Source of the DNA: Axinella damicornis
Lineage: Eukaryota; Porifera; Demospongiae; Axinellida; Axinellidae
Direction: 5' to 3'
Assembly (NCBI GenBank): GCA_963931865.1
Contig: OZ007518.1
Coordinates: 7,306,361-7,370,360, forward strand
Length of the DNA stretch: 64,000 nt
A program made the position numbers and the translations under genes. Every line of letters starts with the position of its first letter. Positions within the stretch are counted from its first letter, which is position 1. The notes below the pieces were generated by a model. The model ran no database searches. It was not told the DNA's origin and saw only the letters and a list, made by a program, of their open reading frames with translations. Of this stretch, positions 36,927 through 49,798 are shown one piece after another.

Positions 36927-37752
36927 AGGTTTCTGTAATGAAGTGCACATGCAAAGCACCATGGTTACGTAATACGTATTGCAAGCCTTCTGTTTGCTCT
37001 CTGTTGAGTGAACTAATAATTGTTAACGTTGTCTGTAGAGGTTTCAGGTAGCTAGAATTCATGAAGCCAAACTAATGCAGCACGAACAGGAAGAGAAACT
37101 GTAATTGTTAATGAAGAGGAATTAGTTGGTATGTAGTTAATCCAGCCATTGTGTAAGCATCAGTGATCACCAAAGTAAGGCTTGCGACCTTGCTGCACAT
37201 TCAATTTCGATTTCTACTGTGTTCCAGCTCATGAGTCAAGACACCTCTCAACCCACTTCTCTTGCTTCAAGTTTACTCTCCATGGATTCATACTCTCAAA
37301 TTTTCCCCTAGTCGCACACTTGTGGTAGCATATGACTGCATGACTGTGACATACTGTGCTATGATTGGCATGTACTCCACAGTGCTGGGTGACAAACTGC
37401 TCTATGTCTGCATGGCCACACGGGACGGACTCAGATCACCATGTCTGATTAGTGGTATACCTAGGCCTTCTGTTGCTCTGTGACAGACTTCCATTTGCAC
37501 CAACCCATAAAGGGCTCTAGACTCTCATGGTTGGGTTCATATAGTCTATTGGTTAAACAGCAACAGCTACAATGTACACAATATATTCATACACCTCTTC
37601 TTCAAAGAGAGACCACATGGTACAGTGCCATGCGGGTAGCTTCACCGATCACAATAGACCAGAATACCTCATCGTTACCCATTTCTAACCCTGACAACCT
37701 GACGCATGAGTTCCTGTTTAGAAATTGATTACTCTCTTTCATATGTAGCTAT

Positions 37753-37835
37753 GGAGATTTAGATCTGCTCTCCTTCATGTTATCAATCCTTGAAAATTTT
37801 GAAGGAGTGATAATGTAACATAAAGAGAGCAGATC
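37753..37835. repeat. 83-bp hairpin
   Basis: GATCTGCTCTCCTTCATGTTAT pairs imperfectly with ATAATGTAACATAAAGAGAGCAGATC, and inner AATCCTT pairs with AAGGAGT. Confidence 0.65.
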
Positions 37836-40800
37836 GTTTTAATGTAACAATGTTGATCATCCCAACGGATAATGTTGACCATCCCTCAATGAATTCCTAG
37901 TGCTACTAGTCTTGTTCCCAGGCCGGTTAGGTTAGTTTGGTTCCCAGACCCAACCCACGGGTGCACAGGCAAAGGTACCTTAGTTAGCACATAACTGTAA
38001 GCCTTCTGTTTTCACTTTGTTGTGTGACTTCTATTTAGAGCTGCATTAAGTTAATGTGTTGTCAGTGAGGGTGCAGGTTGCTAGGTAGCTAATCTTGAAT
38101 TCCAGCTGTCTGGAGGTCAAATGCAGCATCATGCCGGAAGAGCAATTTTAATTCATAATGGGAGAGGAATGTAGCTAGTTGAGGAAATGAACTGGCTATA
38201 TTGTGTAGAATCATATCAATAGGCTGTCTGTCTAATTTGATCATAGCTATGGCTCTTCCAAGAAGGAACACCTGGTAGTACCATGAAGGTAGCTTCACAA
38301 GCACTGTAATTTCCTGAATAACTTATGCACTAGGAGCATTGCAGCCAACCTTGCAAACGGATTTTAGTCATGTGACATTATTGGCTGTTACGAAAATTGA
38401 TAATTATGCATACAGTTGTGTGTCGTCACTACTCAATTCCCTTTGCATATGTTTGTTGTGCACACCAACTCGTATGAGCCACACACACTTAATATGGCTC
38501 ATGGAAAAATGTCAAGGGTCGACTTGATATGTGCTGCCATTGTCTACCAACAGATTAAATTAATGCTGAATTTCAACATTTGAAAGACTGGACCTCTGTT
38601 GCGGGATAAAGCACAATCATTGCTAACTTTTGATCTTCAATTTTCCACTGAGCCCTGCATAAAGTACCTCAAAGGATGCAAACTATCAGCATGTTTGGAT
38701 CCACCATTGATATTACTGAGTCTACGACAGAGTGGTTACCGTACTTCTCACCAGGTAAGTGACTGCGGAGCAGCCTTTGAATTATTACGTACAGAAAAAT
38801 CTAATAAAAGCTGCAGTACTTCCTTTGTGGGTCGCATAACCCAGGTGATAATCAATTGCTATCAGGAGTGGTTTGACCAGAAGTTAAGAAAGCTTAGTGA
38901 AGGGGGTTACTAGTTCTCATGTATACATACTCAGGCAACAGAAGTGTGTTCTTCCGTGGTACCGGACTTGCATGCTGCTTAACATTCCAGTCTGTTATAA
39001 TATCATCTGCCGTTAGTTTCATGTACATGCAGACCTCAGCCCTCTAGACTGTAATGTGTACGAGTGATCATGTTATGAATACAATTCTGTCCTTCTTTCA
39101 TGCAGATCATGTAATTTGCAATTGACACCATGGTAGCGGCCGACAGTAAAGTATCTATGGTTCAGTGCACAGCAGAGAACTAACCCAGCAGAGAGTGTAG
39201 AACGGCAAGCATGCATATGCATGCAGTTGCTTACATCCACCTGTGATATGCATTGGTCATGCTGAATTAAAATATGGCAGGGAGAGAGAGTCTGGGACCG
39301 AGTCTGCAGTTACTAGTATTCCCTCCCCTCCTCCTGTTACAGACCAAGTCCAGTGTTCTATATATATGTATAGCACACACGGCCTCACATGCACCATTGC
39401 TTTACATGGATTCTGAAGTAGTTTATAGTCAACTCCTGCTAAAACAACTTCTTACCATTCATTATGTTAGCACGTACATACCTCCATCAATGTGACTGTA
39501 TCAGGCATGCAGTTTCAAGTTACTATCGTAGTACTTTCCTTATTGTATGAGCTGCTTCTAGTGTTGATGGCATTACCCAAGCTTCCTGCATGTTTTCATT
39601 GTTTGTGCAAAAGATCGGCTGGTACATTAACTACAGCAATCATTAACGTCCGATTGAAATGTGGTAGCGTTGACCAAGGAGAGAAGTTTAAGGTTGAGTT
39701 ATCCTTCAGGTACCGGTCTCGATCCAAGCAACCGATTCCCAAGCACTTAGGATATGCCTAACTGTAAGCCTTCTATTGCTCTGTGTTGAGTGAAAAAATA
39801 TTAACACATGTATACTCTAAAGAGGGTTGAATTCCACCCATGCTATATAGAGACATCCGTGGAACTGATATTGTACCAGCATGAACCCAACGGCTGGATT
39901 CATGCACTGTAAACAGAAGAGCAATCTTAGAATGTTTAATGGTATACATGCAGGAAAAGCAACCGACAGTTGTGATTAACTGGTGCCATATCCCGTATTC
40001 AAGAAGGACTACGGTGGTGGTACCATGAGGGTAGCGGCACGAGCACGATCATCTGGATACCTCGTCTATTCATTAGCATACACACATACACACACTCCAT
40101 AACTAATGTAAACAGAAGATCAATCCTGTATATTATAGAGAATGCTTAGTTGTAAACAGGAAGAGCAAGTGACTGTTGTAATACTCTGGAATACCTCGTC
40201 TATTGTTGCCGTCCCTAAGCCTGGTTTCTACACTGATGCATCAACCAATCTTAGACCAATTTTCATCAGCAAGGTCCTGTAAAGACATATCCACGCCCAA
40301 CTCCACAGCCTGTTGCTCTTGTCCCATTGTTGGTCCTTTCATTGCCTTAATCAAGTAGGTTTCATTCCCCACCTATGGATCTACTGAAACTGCACGTTAT
40401 GGATATGTCAGCGGAATGTAAAGTTGAAATAGTGCTGTGGGCCGGGTCTGCATACATATGTATTGATGCAGTCGTTTATAATTATAGTATAAGCCAAGCA
40501 GTTTGTGTGCCTTATTGCACATTGTTTCAATGCGATGAGACCTGCAAGATTTGAAGCTCGTTACACTGCAATTGCAGGCCAGTCCTGAGTTCATTCAACC
40601 AACGGTTTCCCTTCCACTGCTTCCCTCATGGTTGGATATCCCACAGTCAGTGGTTGACTTTGAAATTAGTCAACCTTCTGTAGAAGAGTTGATTCCAAGA
40701 ACAGGGATGATTGTTTGTAAAAATTAATTACGAACATGCATTTACACTTGCAGTGGCATTGAATTACAGATGGTTTAAAATTTGAATGTTGCATGTTTAC

Positions 40801-41768
40801 CCAGTCAGGCCATTAATTGCACTAACTTCATTTCGGAGTATCGTGTATAGTCCTGCTCATTTAACAGGGTTGTTGCACAAGAGTCAGCGGGCTGGTGACT
40901 CTCTGATAGGTGCTTAATTGGTGCAAAAAAGTTTACATCCATGGCATTCAAATATTTCTGGAGATTGATGGATGCTTTCTGACCTCATGCAATTCCATGA
41001 CCAGCTAAACGAGGGCATTGCTACAGATAAACCCACACTTCAACATGTATATACCGGGTAGCTACTTTCAACAGAGGGTAATCGGAGTGTAGCAATGTTC
41101 CATGTTCATATCCTAAATCTTTGAGGCAAGTGGTAGCTAGTAGAGGTAGATATGGTATATATACACGGGACATGCACATGCAGGGATGGACAAATTAATC
41201 TGAACACGCAAAGTGCATGCGGTGAGGACGCGCGTACTTCGCATGCTTAGCTTATCGTGGGAATCATCTATGTACCACGTCTATATAGTGTGTGTCCGAT
41301 ACAGCGGCTATGATAATAGAGTCGAGACAGATGAATTTTAATGACTTGTAGAGGCCCAAGGTGGCCCATCATGCTGCGTGCGATTCTCTGCGTCCTTAAT
41401 ATAGCTACGGCCGCGGACGTGAGTTTAGCTAGCTAGCTACAAAGTGCCTGCAAGCCAAGTCAGCTAGGGCGCGCAAGTCACGTCGATGCGGCGAAGAGGG
41501 ATGAGCCCTGCTGTGTTGTGAGATGAGCGATTCGCCTGAGCACGAAACCACCTGCTAGCTATATAGCTAGTAGGCCTAATGTTCCTATATAGCTACCAGC
41601 ATCGTCTAGTCGTGTTGAAAGCCTGAATTTGATGGGCGTGGTTGCAGTAACGTAGTGTAGCTACACGACGGCGGGATTATCCTCTATGAGGCTTCTCAAC
41701 GGAAAGGTGCTTCCTGGTTACATGCTTGCAGGGAGAGCGCATGCATGCGCATGCATGTGCTCAGCGCA

Positions 41769-41775
41769 TATAAAA
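41769..41775 (+). promoter_or_regulatory. TATA box of VWA-ITIH gene 1
   Basis: CTCAGCGCATATAAAAGGC lies 193 bases before the ATG. The second gene has CTCAGCGGATATAAAGGC at the same relative place. The upstream GCATGCATGCGCATGCATG palindromic stretch is also partly shared. Confidence 0.7.
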
Positions 41776-41961
41776 GGCAGAAAGAGGTATGAGGACATGC
41801 ATCCATCCAGCATTGCCATAGAGCGCCGTGAATCATACGGTGCGCACAAGCTTGATCGCTGTGACTGTGACGGGTATAGTGACCGCAGACAATACGAGAC
41901 GCACTGGACAGATTAAGCAAGGGCTGTATACACGTACACGCTCCCAGTGCTACCGAAGAAA

Positions 41962-44900
41962 ATGCAACGACTGTCAGTCAGCCTTGGCGCTCTTTTCTTG
42001 GCGCTATGCTTTGCAATGTCGTTTGTTTACGTCTGCGCTGATGATGAATTTAGCGCGCGAAGAGCCACAGCTGTGGATACGGTGCTCGGAAAAGTCGTAA
42101 ACGTTACGAACACGATTTTCAGGTCCGGATTATCTCAAGACGCGAACTTCAGCGATATATACAGGGCACTGGTTGCAGCTTACAGGGGAACGGAAACAGA
42201 CGATGGACTCGTGTGGTTCATCACGGCCCAGATGGAAATCACCGAGCAATACTTCAAGGCTTGCTTTGGTCTAGAGGATCAGAGACCGTCGGTAGCTGAC
42301 ATCGGATCTCACATCCAGCAATTCGCGACTATCCTCCGAACTTCTCCTTTGGACGTTTCTGCTTTACGCAAACAATTTGGGATCCTGATATGCCTCCATC
42401 AGCAGGTGGCAGTTCCCGAGCACGATTGTGCTAGAGTCGACTGTTCGGGTGGTCTAGGGAATGGAACGACAACTGGCGAATTCTTCTGCTGTCTTCAGTC
42501 TTCTGATGTTCGGGACTTGTTTGGGATCGAATCAGCGGCAACGACTGTTGACGCCGTCCCGTGCCTTGCATTCGTGGTGGACACTACAGGGAGCATGTCT
42601 GCTGAAATAGCGGCAGTCAGGGCTCTTGTCAACGCTTTTGTGGACCCAGCTGACCCCGTGTGCTACATTCTAGTGGATTTCAACGATTTTTCAGGAGTGG
42701 AAGCTAATAGTGAGTTGTGAAACTAAAGGGTGTCAGCAAGCTGTTGGTATTTTGGGGATGCGTGGAAGATATAGCAGTCCATACGTATTTTGCTGCATAT
42801 CAGGCCCTTAGGCAGGATTTCCAGGAGGGGGGTTCCGTACGGGCACTGCCGAAGGCAGTGGGTAGAGGCGCGTAGCGCCCATGCAATCCGTGCAAAGCGC
42901 GGAAAAAATTTTTAACGGTCGTTTTTCGGTAACCTAGATGAGCTCTCGTAGCACCTCCACCGCTTTTCACTGCACTGCCACTGCTTCTGGTTTGCTTGCA
43001 ATCCGTGACCGTCTCACTCGCAGTGCATACTGGTGTTAAATGACGAGCGCGTGCGTACGTGAACGTGACGTGAGGTTGACACGTTCTGTTGTTAAGTTCC
43101 ATCGCGTGAGGCTTTAATACCGCGATGTGCTCAGGCTGCTCTGACAGGTGCGCACGCTGCAGAAACTCTGCTTTGTTCTGACGACGGTGACTTCTCTATG
43201 GCTAGTCGACTACTTACAAAGAGTTTGTGAAGCTAGATCTGGCCTGCCCAGACTAAGGCTCTTATTGTAGATCGTATTTGGTACACTTAGAAATAATTAT
43301 TATGCCACAGATTCTGAAACCTGCCTCTATACTTAATGCTGTAATGGGACAACGTTGTAAAAGGGTAGTGACTATAGTATCATTGGTTATGCGTGTTGTA
43401 CCATTTCATTTTTGATCTCAGCATCGTCGCTGCGTGTTTTGCGATCTTAGCCAATCCCTCAGTTGTTGCAATGTGAACGTAGTACATTTGAGTTGTTTAT
43501 GTTCCAATAGAATATAGGCTTTTTGACATTGTACAATTTCAGCAAAATTCATAATATTGAAAAACAGCCTTACCAAAGGTACTTTCCTACATTGTCTACT
43601 TCAGGTGTGTTTCTTCGGGCCGTGTTTGATCCATCTGGGACACTTCCAAGTGGAACTCTACCTCAATTCACAGCTGCAGTAGATGCATTAACTGCTACTG
43701 GTGGAGGCGACTGTCCCGAGTTTGGAATGGCAGGCTTGCTATTAGCCCTAGATCAGATCAGTGCACTGCCAACGCTATCAGCTGCCCTTTCCCAAGTCAT
43801 CCTGGTAACTGATGCAAGTTCCATTGATGATTTTCGCTCTGCTGAAGTGATAACTCAGGCTCTAGTGCTTGGTGTTCCTATTCATGAACTGTTGATCAGG
43901 AATGGATGTCCGGGCTTTGGTAACTTCCCAGCAATAGCAACTGCAACGGGTGGAATCCAGGTCAACAACCTTGCTGATTTTAATGTTATAACGAACTTCG
44001 TACAGGCAACCCTCGTCGTTGGTGGATTTAGAGGAGATGGAATGTTCGGTCTAGCGCTATCTTCACACACTGTCATTGTATCAAAATTCGCATCTGTTCT
44101 ACAAGTGCTCATTCGTACCAGCCAGTCGCAGGTCAATATAACACGCCCAAATGGAACAACAGAGTTTGTGACCGTTTCCGGTACTTTAGTTTTCTTTGAA
44201 GATGAAAATCCTTTGTCTGGAGACTGGACGTTTTCTGTGGCTTCCGGCACACTCGAAATTGCAGTTAATTCCCCAATTCTTCTCGACTTTTTCGTATCAC
44301 ATGTAATTGATGACCCCGATTCAACTGGAATTCTACCTGCCTGTGAACCTACTGCATGTAAGTATACGAAATGATGTACAACGTTCAATTTACGTAAGTG
44401 TTCCACAAGAGAGATTCAGCTCTATATATATAGTTGAATGCAGATGTTCCATGCATAACAGCATCCATCTGCTTTGGAACCCAACATAATTATGCTTAGC
44501 CTAGTATGACCTGAAAGACCATTACGGGCGTAGAATTTGATGGGGAGACAGAAAGGCTTCTGTGTTTTTTTCCCTGGGGGCCTGAGTATGGGTAGCCCCC
44601 TTAACTACTAGGCATATTGGTTCACTCTGTGGATGCTTCACTCCTGCAGGTTCTGTGGGAAGAGTTGCTGTTTCCAGTACACGGTTGTCTGATATGGATC
44701 TAACACAACCAATCTATCTCGCGATTGTCAACGCCAACACAACGAATGTTACCGACGAGGTTCAGGTTTTATCCTGCGATGGAGTACTTGTTTCTGATGA
44801 ATTTCTTTCATTCCCACCGGAAGAATTTCGCTACCGTCTAAGAGGAATTGACTGTAACGGAAATAGTTTTACTTTCATCAGTCAAACTAAAGTTGTGATT

Positions 44901-46594
44901 GACTTGTTACTCCCGACCACCGTTGTTCTGGATGACCACACTGGATTAAGCTTGAGAGTGCATGAGAGACGAACACTATCTGTGCAGTTACAACACAGTT
45001 CTGTTGGCAACACACTTTTCTTTAGTGCAAATGCATCTGATGGGCTGATACTTGAGAACGGAACCGATGAAATGACAGTACCTGCTGGAGGGATCTTCAC
45101 AGTGAGGGTCACTGTCACGGTTACTACCAGTTTAGCACCGGGAACCCACGTCTTCTTGTATCTCACGATTCATGATCCCTGTTCAAACATCTGGGTGTCA
45201 TTTCACTGGTCTATTCACATTAGAGGTATGTAAGTCCTTAGTACTCCATTTGAATGAAACACTTTGTGGGAACTGTTATAGGATACCCCACCGAATGATC
45301 TAAAACATGCACATTAATTTTAGTTTCCCATATATTATTTGTATGGAAAACAATAATCCTCCTGTGGATGTGTAAGGGCTGTTAGCATGACACAACTGTT
45401 TATGTAGACTATATTGTGGAGCCAGTTGATATTGCTGGCTTGAGAGCCGTGCTTGTATATATAGGAAATAACTCAAACCTTTGAAGCTACAATGCTATAA
45501 TGAATATGTTATGGTATCCCGTTTCTCATACTTATAGAATACGGATCCATGGGAGGTGATCCCCACTTCAGCATTGTGCTGCCAGACGATGAGATGTTGT
45601 GCTACACTGTGCAAGGACAGCCAGGCTCCGTTTTCAACTTGATCAGCAACGACATGTTCCACATGAATGCCCTGTTTGTGCCAAATTCTGGACAAAGGAA
45701 TGCAACCTGGATTGGCTCACTGGGTTTTGTGATAGGGAACGATCAGCAGTTGTCCAACTCCACCAAGCTCATAATTGATGCCACGACCAAGAGCATTTCT
45801 GTGGGGGATGAAATGAATCTGGATGCCAAAGATTTACGCAAACTCCACCTCAAAAATGGTGAAGTACTCACCTCCATGTCCAATACCAAGAAGCACAAAG
45901 GCTCTCCCCGTGTCAGTGTCATCCTGGAAGATGTGGGACTTCAGTTCACAGTGAGATTCACACAAAAGCACCTCGAAATGTTCTGGCAGAGTATGGGAAG
46001 CCTTAGAGATTCTCATGGCCTTATTGGTGAGGATAAAATATTGATAAGATTACAGCGCATATAATTATACTACATGGCGAAGTCTATGTACATAAACTTA
46101 CAATCCTGCCTGTGTAAGCTGCCAGTATTAGCTAAACAAAATTTATATTTCTGTATATACTGTAATGCTTCAATATAGCGCTGTAATTGCTTCACAACCG
46201 GTAATTATAGGCTGTGGATGGGGTCATTTGGGTATAGCTGTATTCATTTATGTATATATATATAGTAGCACTTTACGATCATTGTTCTTTTCATTTTGCC
46301 TCCATGAATGTAATCTTCTTTATCTCCCCATAAATAGGTCAATTTTACCAAAGTGGCATAGAAATCGATCACCTCCAAGAGGTTCTCGTTCTTCCTGGGA
46401 AAATGCCAGTGGCAGTGAGGCAACGTCCAGTATGGGGTTTCTTGAAGCACGAGCTTCCGGATGCGACTGATGGTAAGAAGTGCTGGGCCACCATGAATCG
46501 AGGGGAGCAGGGAGAGGGACTGATTGACGGAACATACATGGACTACCGAGTGGACAGTATCCTGTCTGCTGGTTTTAAGTTCAAGAACAAGTAA
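41962..46594 (+). CDS. Secreted hemicentin-type VWA / ITIH C-terminal domain protein, gene 1 (940 aa)
   Basis: Exons are 41962-42709, 43605-44357, 44650-45225, 45538-46026 and 46338-46594; every intron is phase 1 and the sum is 940 residues. The start is the ATG at 41962, directly before a signal peptide (LGALFLALCFAMSFVYVCA). Residues 25-200 are a Cys-containing region I do not recognise. About 200-425 form a VWA domain with MIDAS DTTGSM (207-212), GGGDCPE and TDASSIDDFR, closest in style to the VWA of hemicentin. About 430-690 are predicted beta domains with many Asn-X-Ser/Thr sites. Residues 693-940 match the C-terminal domain of ITI heavy chains: GGDPHF (698-703), CYTVQGQPG, DSHGLIGQF, KKCWATMNRGEQGEGLIDG and TYMDYRV. 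The VIT domain of true ITI heavy chains is absent. A likely role is an extracellular matrix or glycosaminoglycan-associated glycoprotein (inference). Confidence 0.9.
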
Positions 46595-47817
46595 CATATC
46601 TGCTGAACCTGGTCATGTGACATTGTAGCTAATCATTGAACTCCGTGCATATTTAGCAGCTGCTGCAGTAACGACACAGTCATACTCCATGACATGAACA
46701 ATTTACAGATCAAACTGCATTATATTATATTACATTTGTCTTTTTTAACTGAGTACATGTGTCTAATGTCTTACTGTTGGATGATGTATGAGCAATCTAT
46801 CCATGTTCCAACTTTTCAGGCCACTATCCCATATTTAGTATGTATTAGCACGTGACTAAAGGTGATTAAGTAAGTTAACTAGATGGTATTTAGTTGTAGT
46901 TATGGTTAACTAACCAACACTGAGTGGGGTGGAGGCCTCGGAATGAGCCTCATAATGGGCTGAGGGTATGCGTACTATAGGGCTGAGACGATATTTCAGC
47001 GGTCGATCCACACGGGGGGTGGGTTGGGTGGTTAGTGGTTACACTCCTCTTACATCATGGCTTCAGATTCGTTTTCATGCAGGGGATGCAAATATCTCCT
47101 TTGGAGAGGGGAGGGGACAATTACAATGCTGAGAAAGAGGGAATGCAGCAAGAGTGCAGGCAAACCATGAAGTTGCTATGACAGACTATCAGAAAATAAT
47201 GGCAGTGTCGTTTCCACACTTCACATGGTTTCTCGACTGCCTCGCCACCTCTATGAGGGTGCAAAGTACCTCCAGATACTGCTTTGGGTTATGTGGCTGC
47301 AGCAAAATGCTCCCCCTACAGGCATTACTTTGCATATAATTGCAACTAGATTCTTTTAGCATTTCCATAGTAAAATCATCAACGCCCCAGAATGACAATA
47401 TTTAATACTTTGGCTAGCCTTTCAATCTGCATGGAGAAACAAAACTTCAATGACTTGTCGAGCAGACAAAGGTAATGGAAAGTTTTAAGCAAACAAACTA
47501 CCCGATACAGTCACACTGAGGTATGTAATTGTCTGGTAAGCGTTCCACGGCAGTACATGTTCGAAGTTTAAATGGTGCTCATTGAGAAAATTACATTCAG
47601 TTCCAGAAGTTGCTGTGTGTCATGAGGATTGGGAGTTGTGATAACCACAGGCTTGTTAATTTATGCATCATTCCTTTTTGCCGTGCTTAGGAATGGCAAC
47701 AGCTAACAGTACTTACACTTTTGCCTCCCTTTTATTTTTGGAAGTCTTCCTTATTAGCCTCACTGTGCTACTAGACTTTCCTTATGCATTTTTGCATTTG
47801 AACATGTTTAAAGGGGG

Positions 47818-47819
<2 letters not shown>

Positions 47820-47856
<37 letters not shown>
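47820..47856. repeat. Poly-C homopolymer, about 37 nt
   Basis: Pure C run on the plus strand. Confidence 0.9.
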
Positions 47857-47858
<2 letters not shown>

Positions 47859-47900
47859 AACAGTGACTTTCCATAAAAGTTCAGACCCTTATGACATAAG

Positions 47901-48000
47901 CTGGCACTTGATTTCATCGTAGTACCTCCTCAACGAAGGAGTGTGCACAGCACATTGTGCGTGGTCCTTCATTGAGGAGGTCAATGAAATCAAACACCAG
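47901..48000. mobile_element. 100-bp hairpin element (copy 1)
   Basis: CTGGCACTTGATTTCAT pairs with ATGAAATCAAACACCAG, and CCTCCTCAACGAAGGA pairs with TCCTTCATTGAGGAGG, around a centre TGTGCACAGCACATTGTGCG. Confidence 0.85.
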
Positions 48001-48049
48001 TAACAACTTGGTACATGGATTTAATTAGCTTCATAATGACAATGCAGGG

Positions 48050-49400
48050 TTTAATAATAAATATTATTGTTTACTTCATAATTGTTAAGATTGGTGCATT
48101 AACTACATCAACCACTGTACGTCAGAGAGATGCAACTTGAGATGTGGCAATGCCATTATGGTAACAAGTTTAAGGGTTGTCAGGTTTCTAACCACATATT
48201 TTAATTTGGGAAATCATAACTAGAAGCCTTCTATATTGTTCTATGTTGAGTGACTTCCTTTGGAGGACTAATTAGCACATGAATACTCAATAGAAGGTTG
48301 AATTCCTCCAGTGCAAGAAAACATCCGTGGGGAAGCTTCTGAGCATGATCATCTGGAATACCTCATCTATTCATAAGCCTGGACTCTTATATACATGCAC
48401 TACCTAATTAGAAGAGCTAGAGCAGTCCTGTATAATGTACAGAACGTTGAATGGTGAACTGAAAGAGCTTCAAGTGACTCATTAACAATGAGGGTAGCTT
48501 CCGAGCATGATCATCTGGAATACTTCATCTATTCATAAACCTGGACTCTTTAAGTTACATGCACTGCCTAATTAGATGAGAGCAGTCCGTATACAGAAAA
48601 TGTTTATAAGAAGAACAGTGCAACAACTGGAATACCTCATCAGATTCTATTCATAAGCTGGCACTTGATTTCATGTACCTCCTCAACGAAGGAGTGTGCA
48701 CAGCACATTGTGCGTGGTCTTTCATTGAGGAGGTCAATGAAATCAAACACCAGTAACAACTTGGTACATGGATTTAAATAATTCACAATGACAATGCAGG
48801 GCTTAATAATAAGTGTTTACTTCATAATTGTTAAGATTGGTGCATTAACTACATCAACCACTGAACGTCAGAGAAATGAATTAGATGCAAATTGAGATGT
48901 GGCAATGGTAACAAGTTTAAGGGTTGTCGGGTTTCTAACCACATATTTTAATTTGGGAAATCATAACTAGAAGCCTTCTATATTGTTCTATGTTGAGTGA
49001 CTTCCTTTGGAGGACTAATTAGCACATGAATACTCAATAGAAGGTTGAATTCCTCCAGTGCAAGAAAACATCCGTGGAGCATGATCATTGGAATACCTCA
49101 TCTATTCATAAGCCTGGACACTTACATGCACTACCTAATTAGAAGAGCTAGAGCAGTCCTGTATAATGTACAGAATGTTGAATGGTGAACAGAAAGAGCT
49201 TCAAGTAACTCATTAGCAATGAGAGTAGCTTCTGAGCATGATCGTCAGCAATACCTCATCTATTCATAAGCCTGGACTCTTACATGCATTGCCTAATTAG
49301 ATGAGAGCAGTCTGTATTCAGAAAATGTTTATAAGAAGAACAGTGCAACAACTGGAATACCACAAGCCTGGATTCACTGCCCAATTAATGTAAACAGAAG
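48050..49400. repeat. Tandemly duplicated block of about 740 bp
   Basis: 48050-48640 and 48790-49370 share long identical stretches in the same order (GGTGCATTAACTACATCAAC, GGGTTTCTAACCACATATTT, AGAAGCCTTCTATATTGTTC, GAGCTAGAGCAGTCCTGTAT). Each is preceded by one hairpin element. A related, more diverged copy lies at about 39620-40200. Confidence 0.85.
48658..48753. mobile_element. Hairpin element (copy 2)
   Basis: Near-identical to 47901-48000 with a 4-base deletion in the left arm. A single arm, inverted relative to its neighbours, also occurs at 57304-57340. Confidence 0.85.
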
Positions 49401-49538
49401 AGAGCAGTCATGTATAATGTAGAGAATGCAAGTTTAATGGTAAACAGAAAGAGCTTCATTGACAAGTGACTGTTGTGACACTCTGGCAACATAATTATCC
49501 TGTCTTCCAATAGGACTGCACAATAGCGCCATCATGCA

Positions 49539-49798
49539 GAGCTGGAGTGTGGGCATGTCTTAGCTAAGCTTTCCAGGAACTTGCTGGTGACGATTGGTAT
49601 GTATACAGTGCTGTTTGATGCATCAGTGTACCCAACCAAGCTTATATAGGAATGGCATCAATAGATGCATCTATTGATGCCATTCCTAAGCTTGGTTGGG
49701 TACACTGATGCATCAAACAGTACAGTATACATACCAATTGTCACCAGCAAGTTCCTGGAAATTAAAGCTTAGCTAAGACATGCCCTCACTCCTGCTCC
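49539..49798. mobile_element. 260-bp near-perfect palindrome
   Basis: Arms of about 125 bases meet at AGATGCATCT (centre about 49667). GGCATGTCTTAGCTAAGCTT on the left pairs with AAGCTTAGCTAAGACATGCC on the right. A diverged half-copy lies near 40210-40330. There is no coding capacity. Confidence 0.9.

Larger units (their letters stand above)
35470..40100. repeat. Degenerate dispersed/tandem repeat family
   Basis: Two word groups recur together: AAGCCTTCTGTTTGCTCTG...TTGAGTGACTTCC (near 36150, 36981, 37458, 37997 and 39762) and CTTCCAAGAAGGACCA...GAGGGTAGCTTCAC (near 35480, 36295, 37600, 38260 and 40000). The same family is better preserved at 48220-49370. Spacing is irregular (about 0.5-1.8 kb), so this is an old, diverged array. 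Confidence 0.6.
31448..41768. other. 10-kb repeat-rich region with no firm gene
   Basis: Open frames are short except for repeat-derived ones and the weak candidate at 34552-35434. From about 35.5 kb on, degenerate copies of a dispersed repeat recur (see 35470-40100). The promoter of receptor B should lie just above 31447, but no clear TATA box is visible. Confidence 0.5.

Noticed and set aside
43882..44406. 174-codon frame antisense to VWA-ITIH exon 2
   Set aside because: Shadow of the real exon; the sense strand has paralogue conservation and splice signals.
47901..48753. Spaced palindromes considered as a CRISPR-like array
   Set aside because: Only two hairpin copies about 750 bp apart inside a duplicated eukaryotic repeat; no regular spacers.
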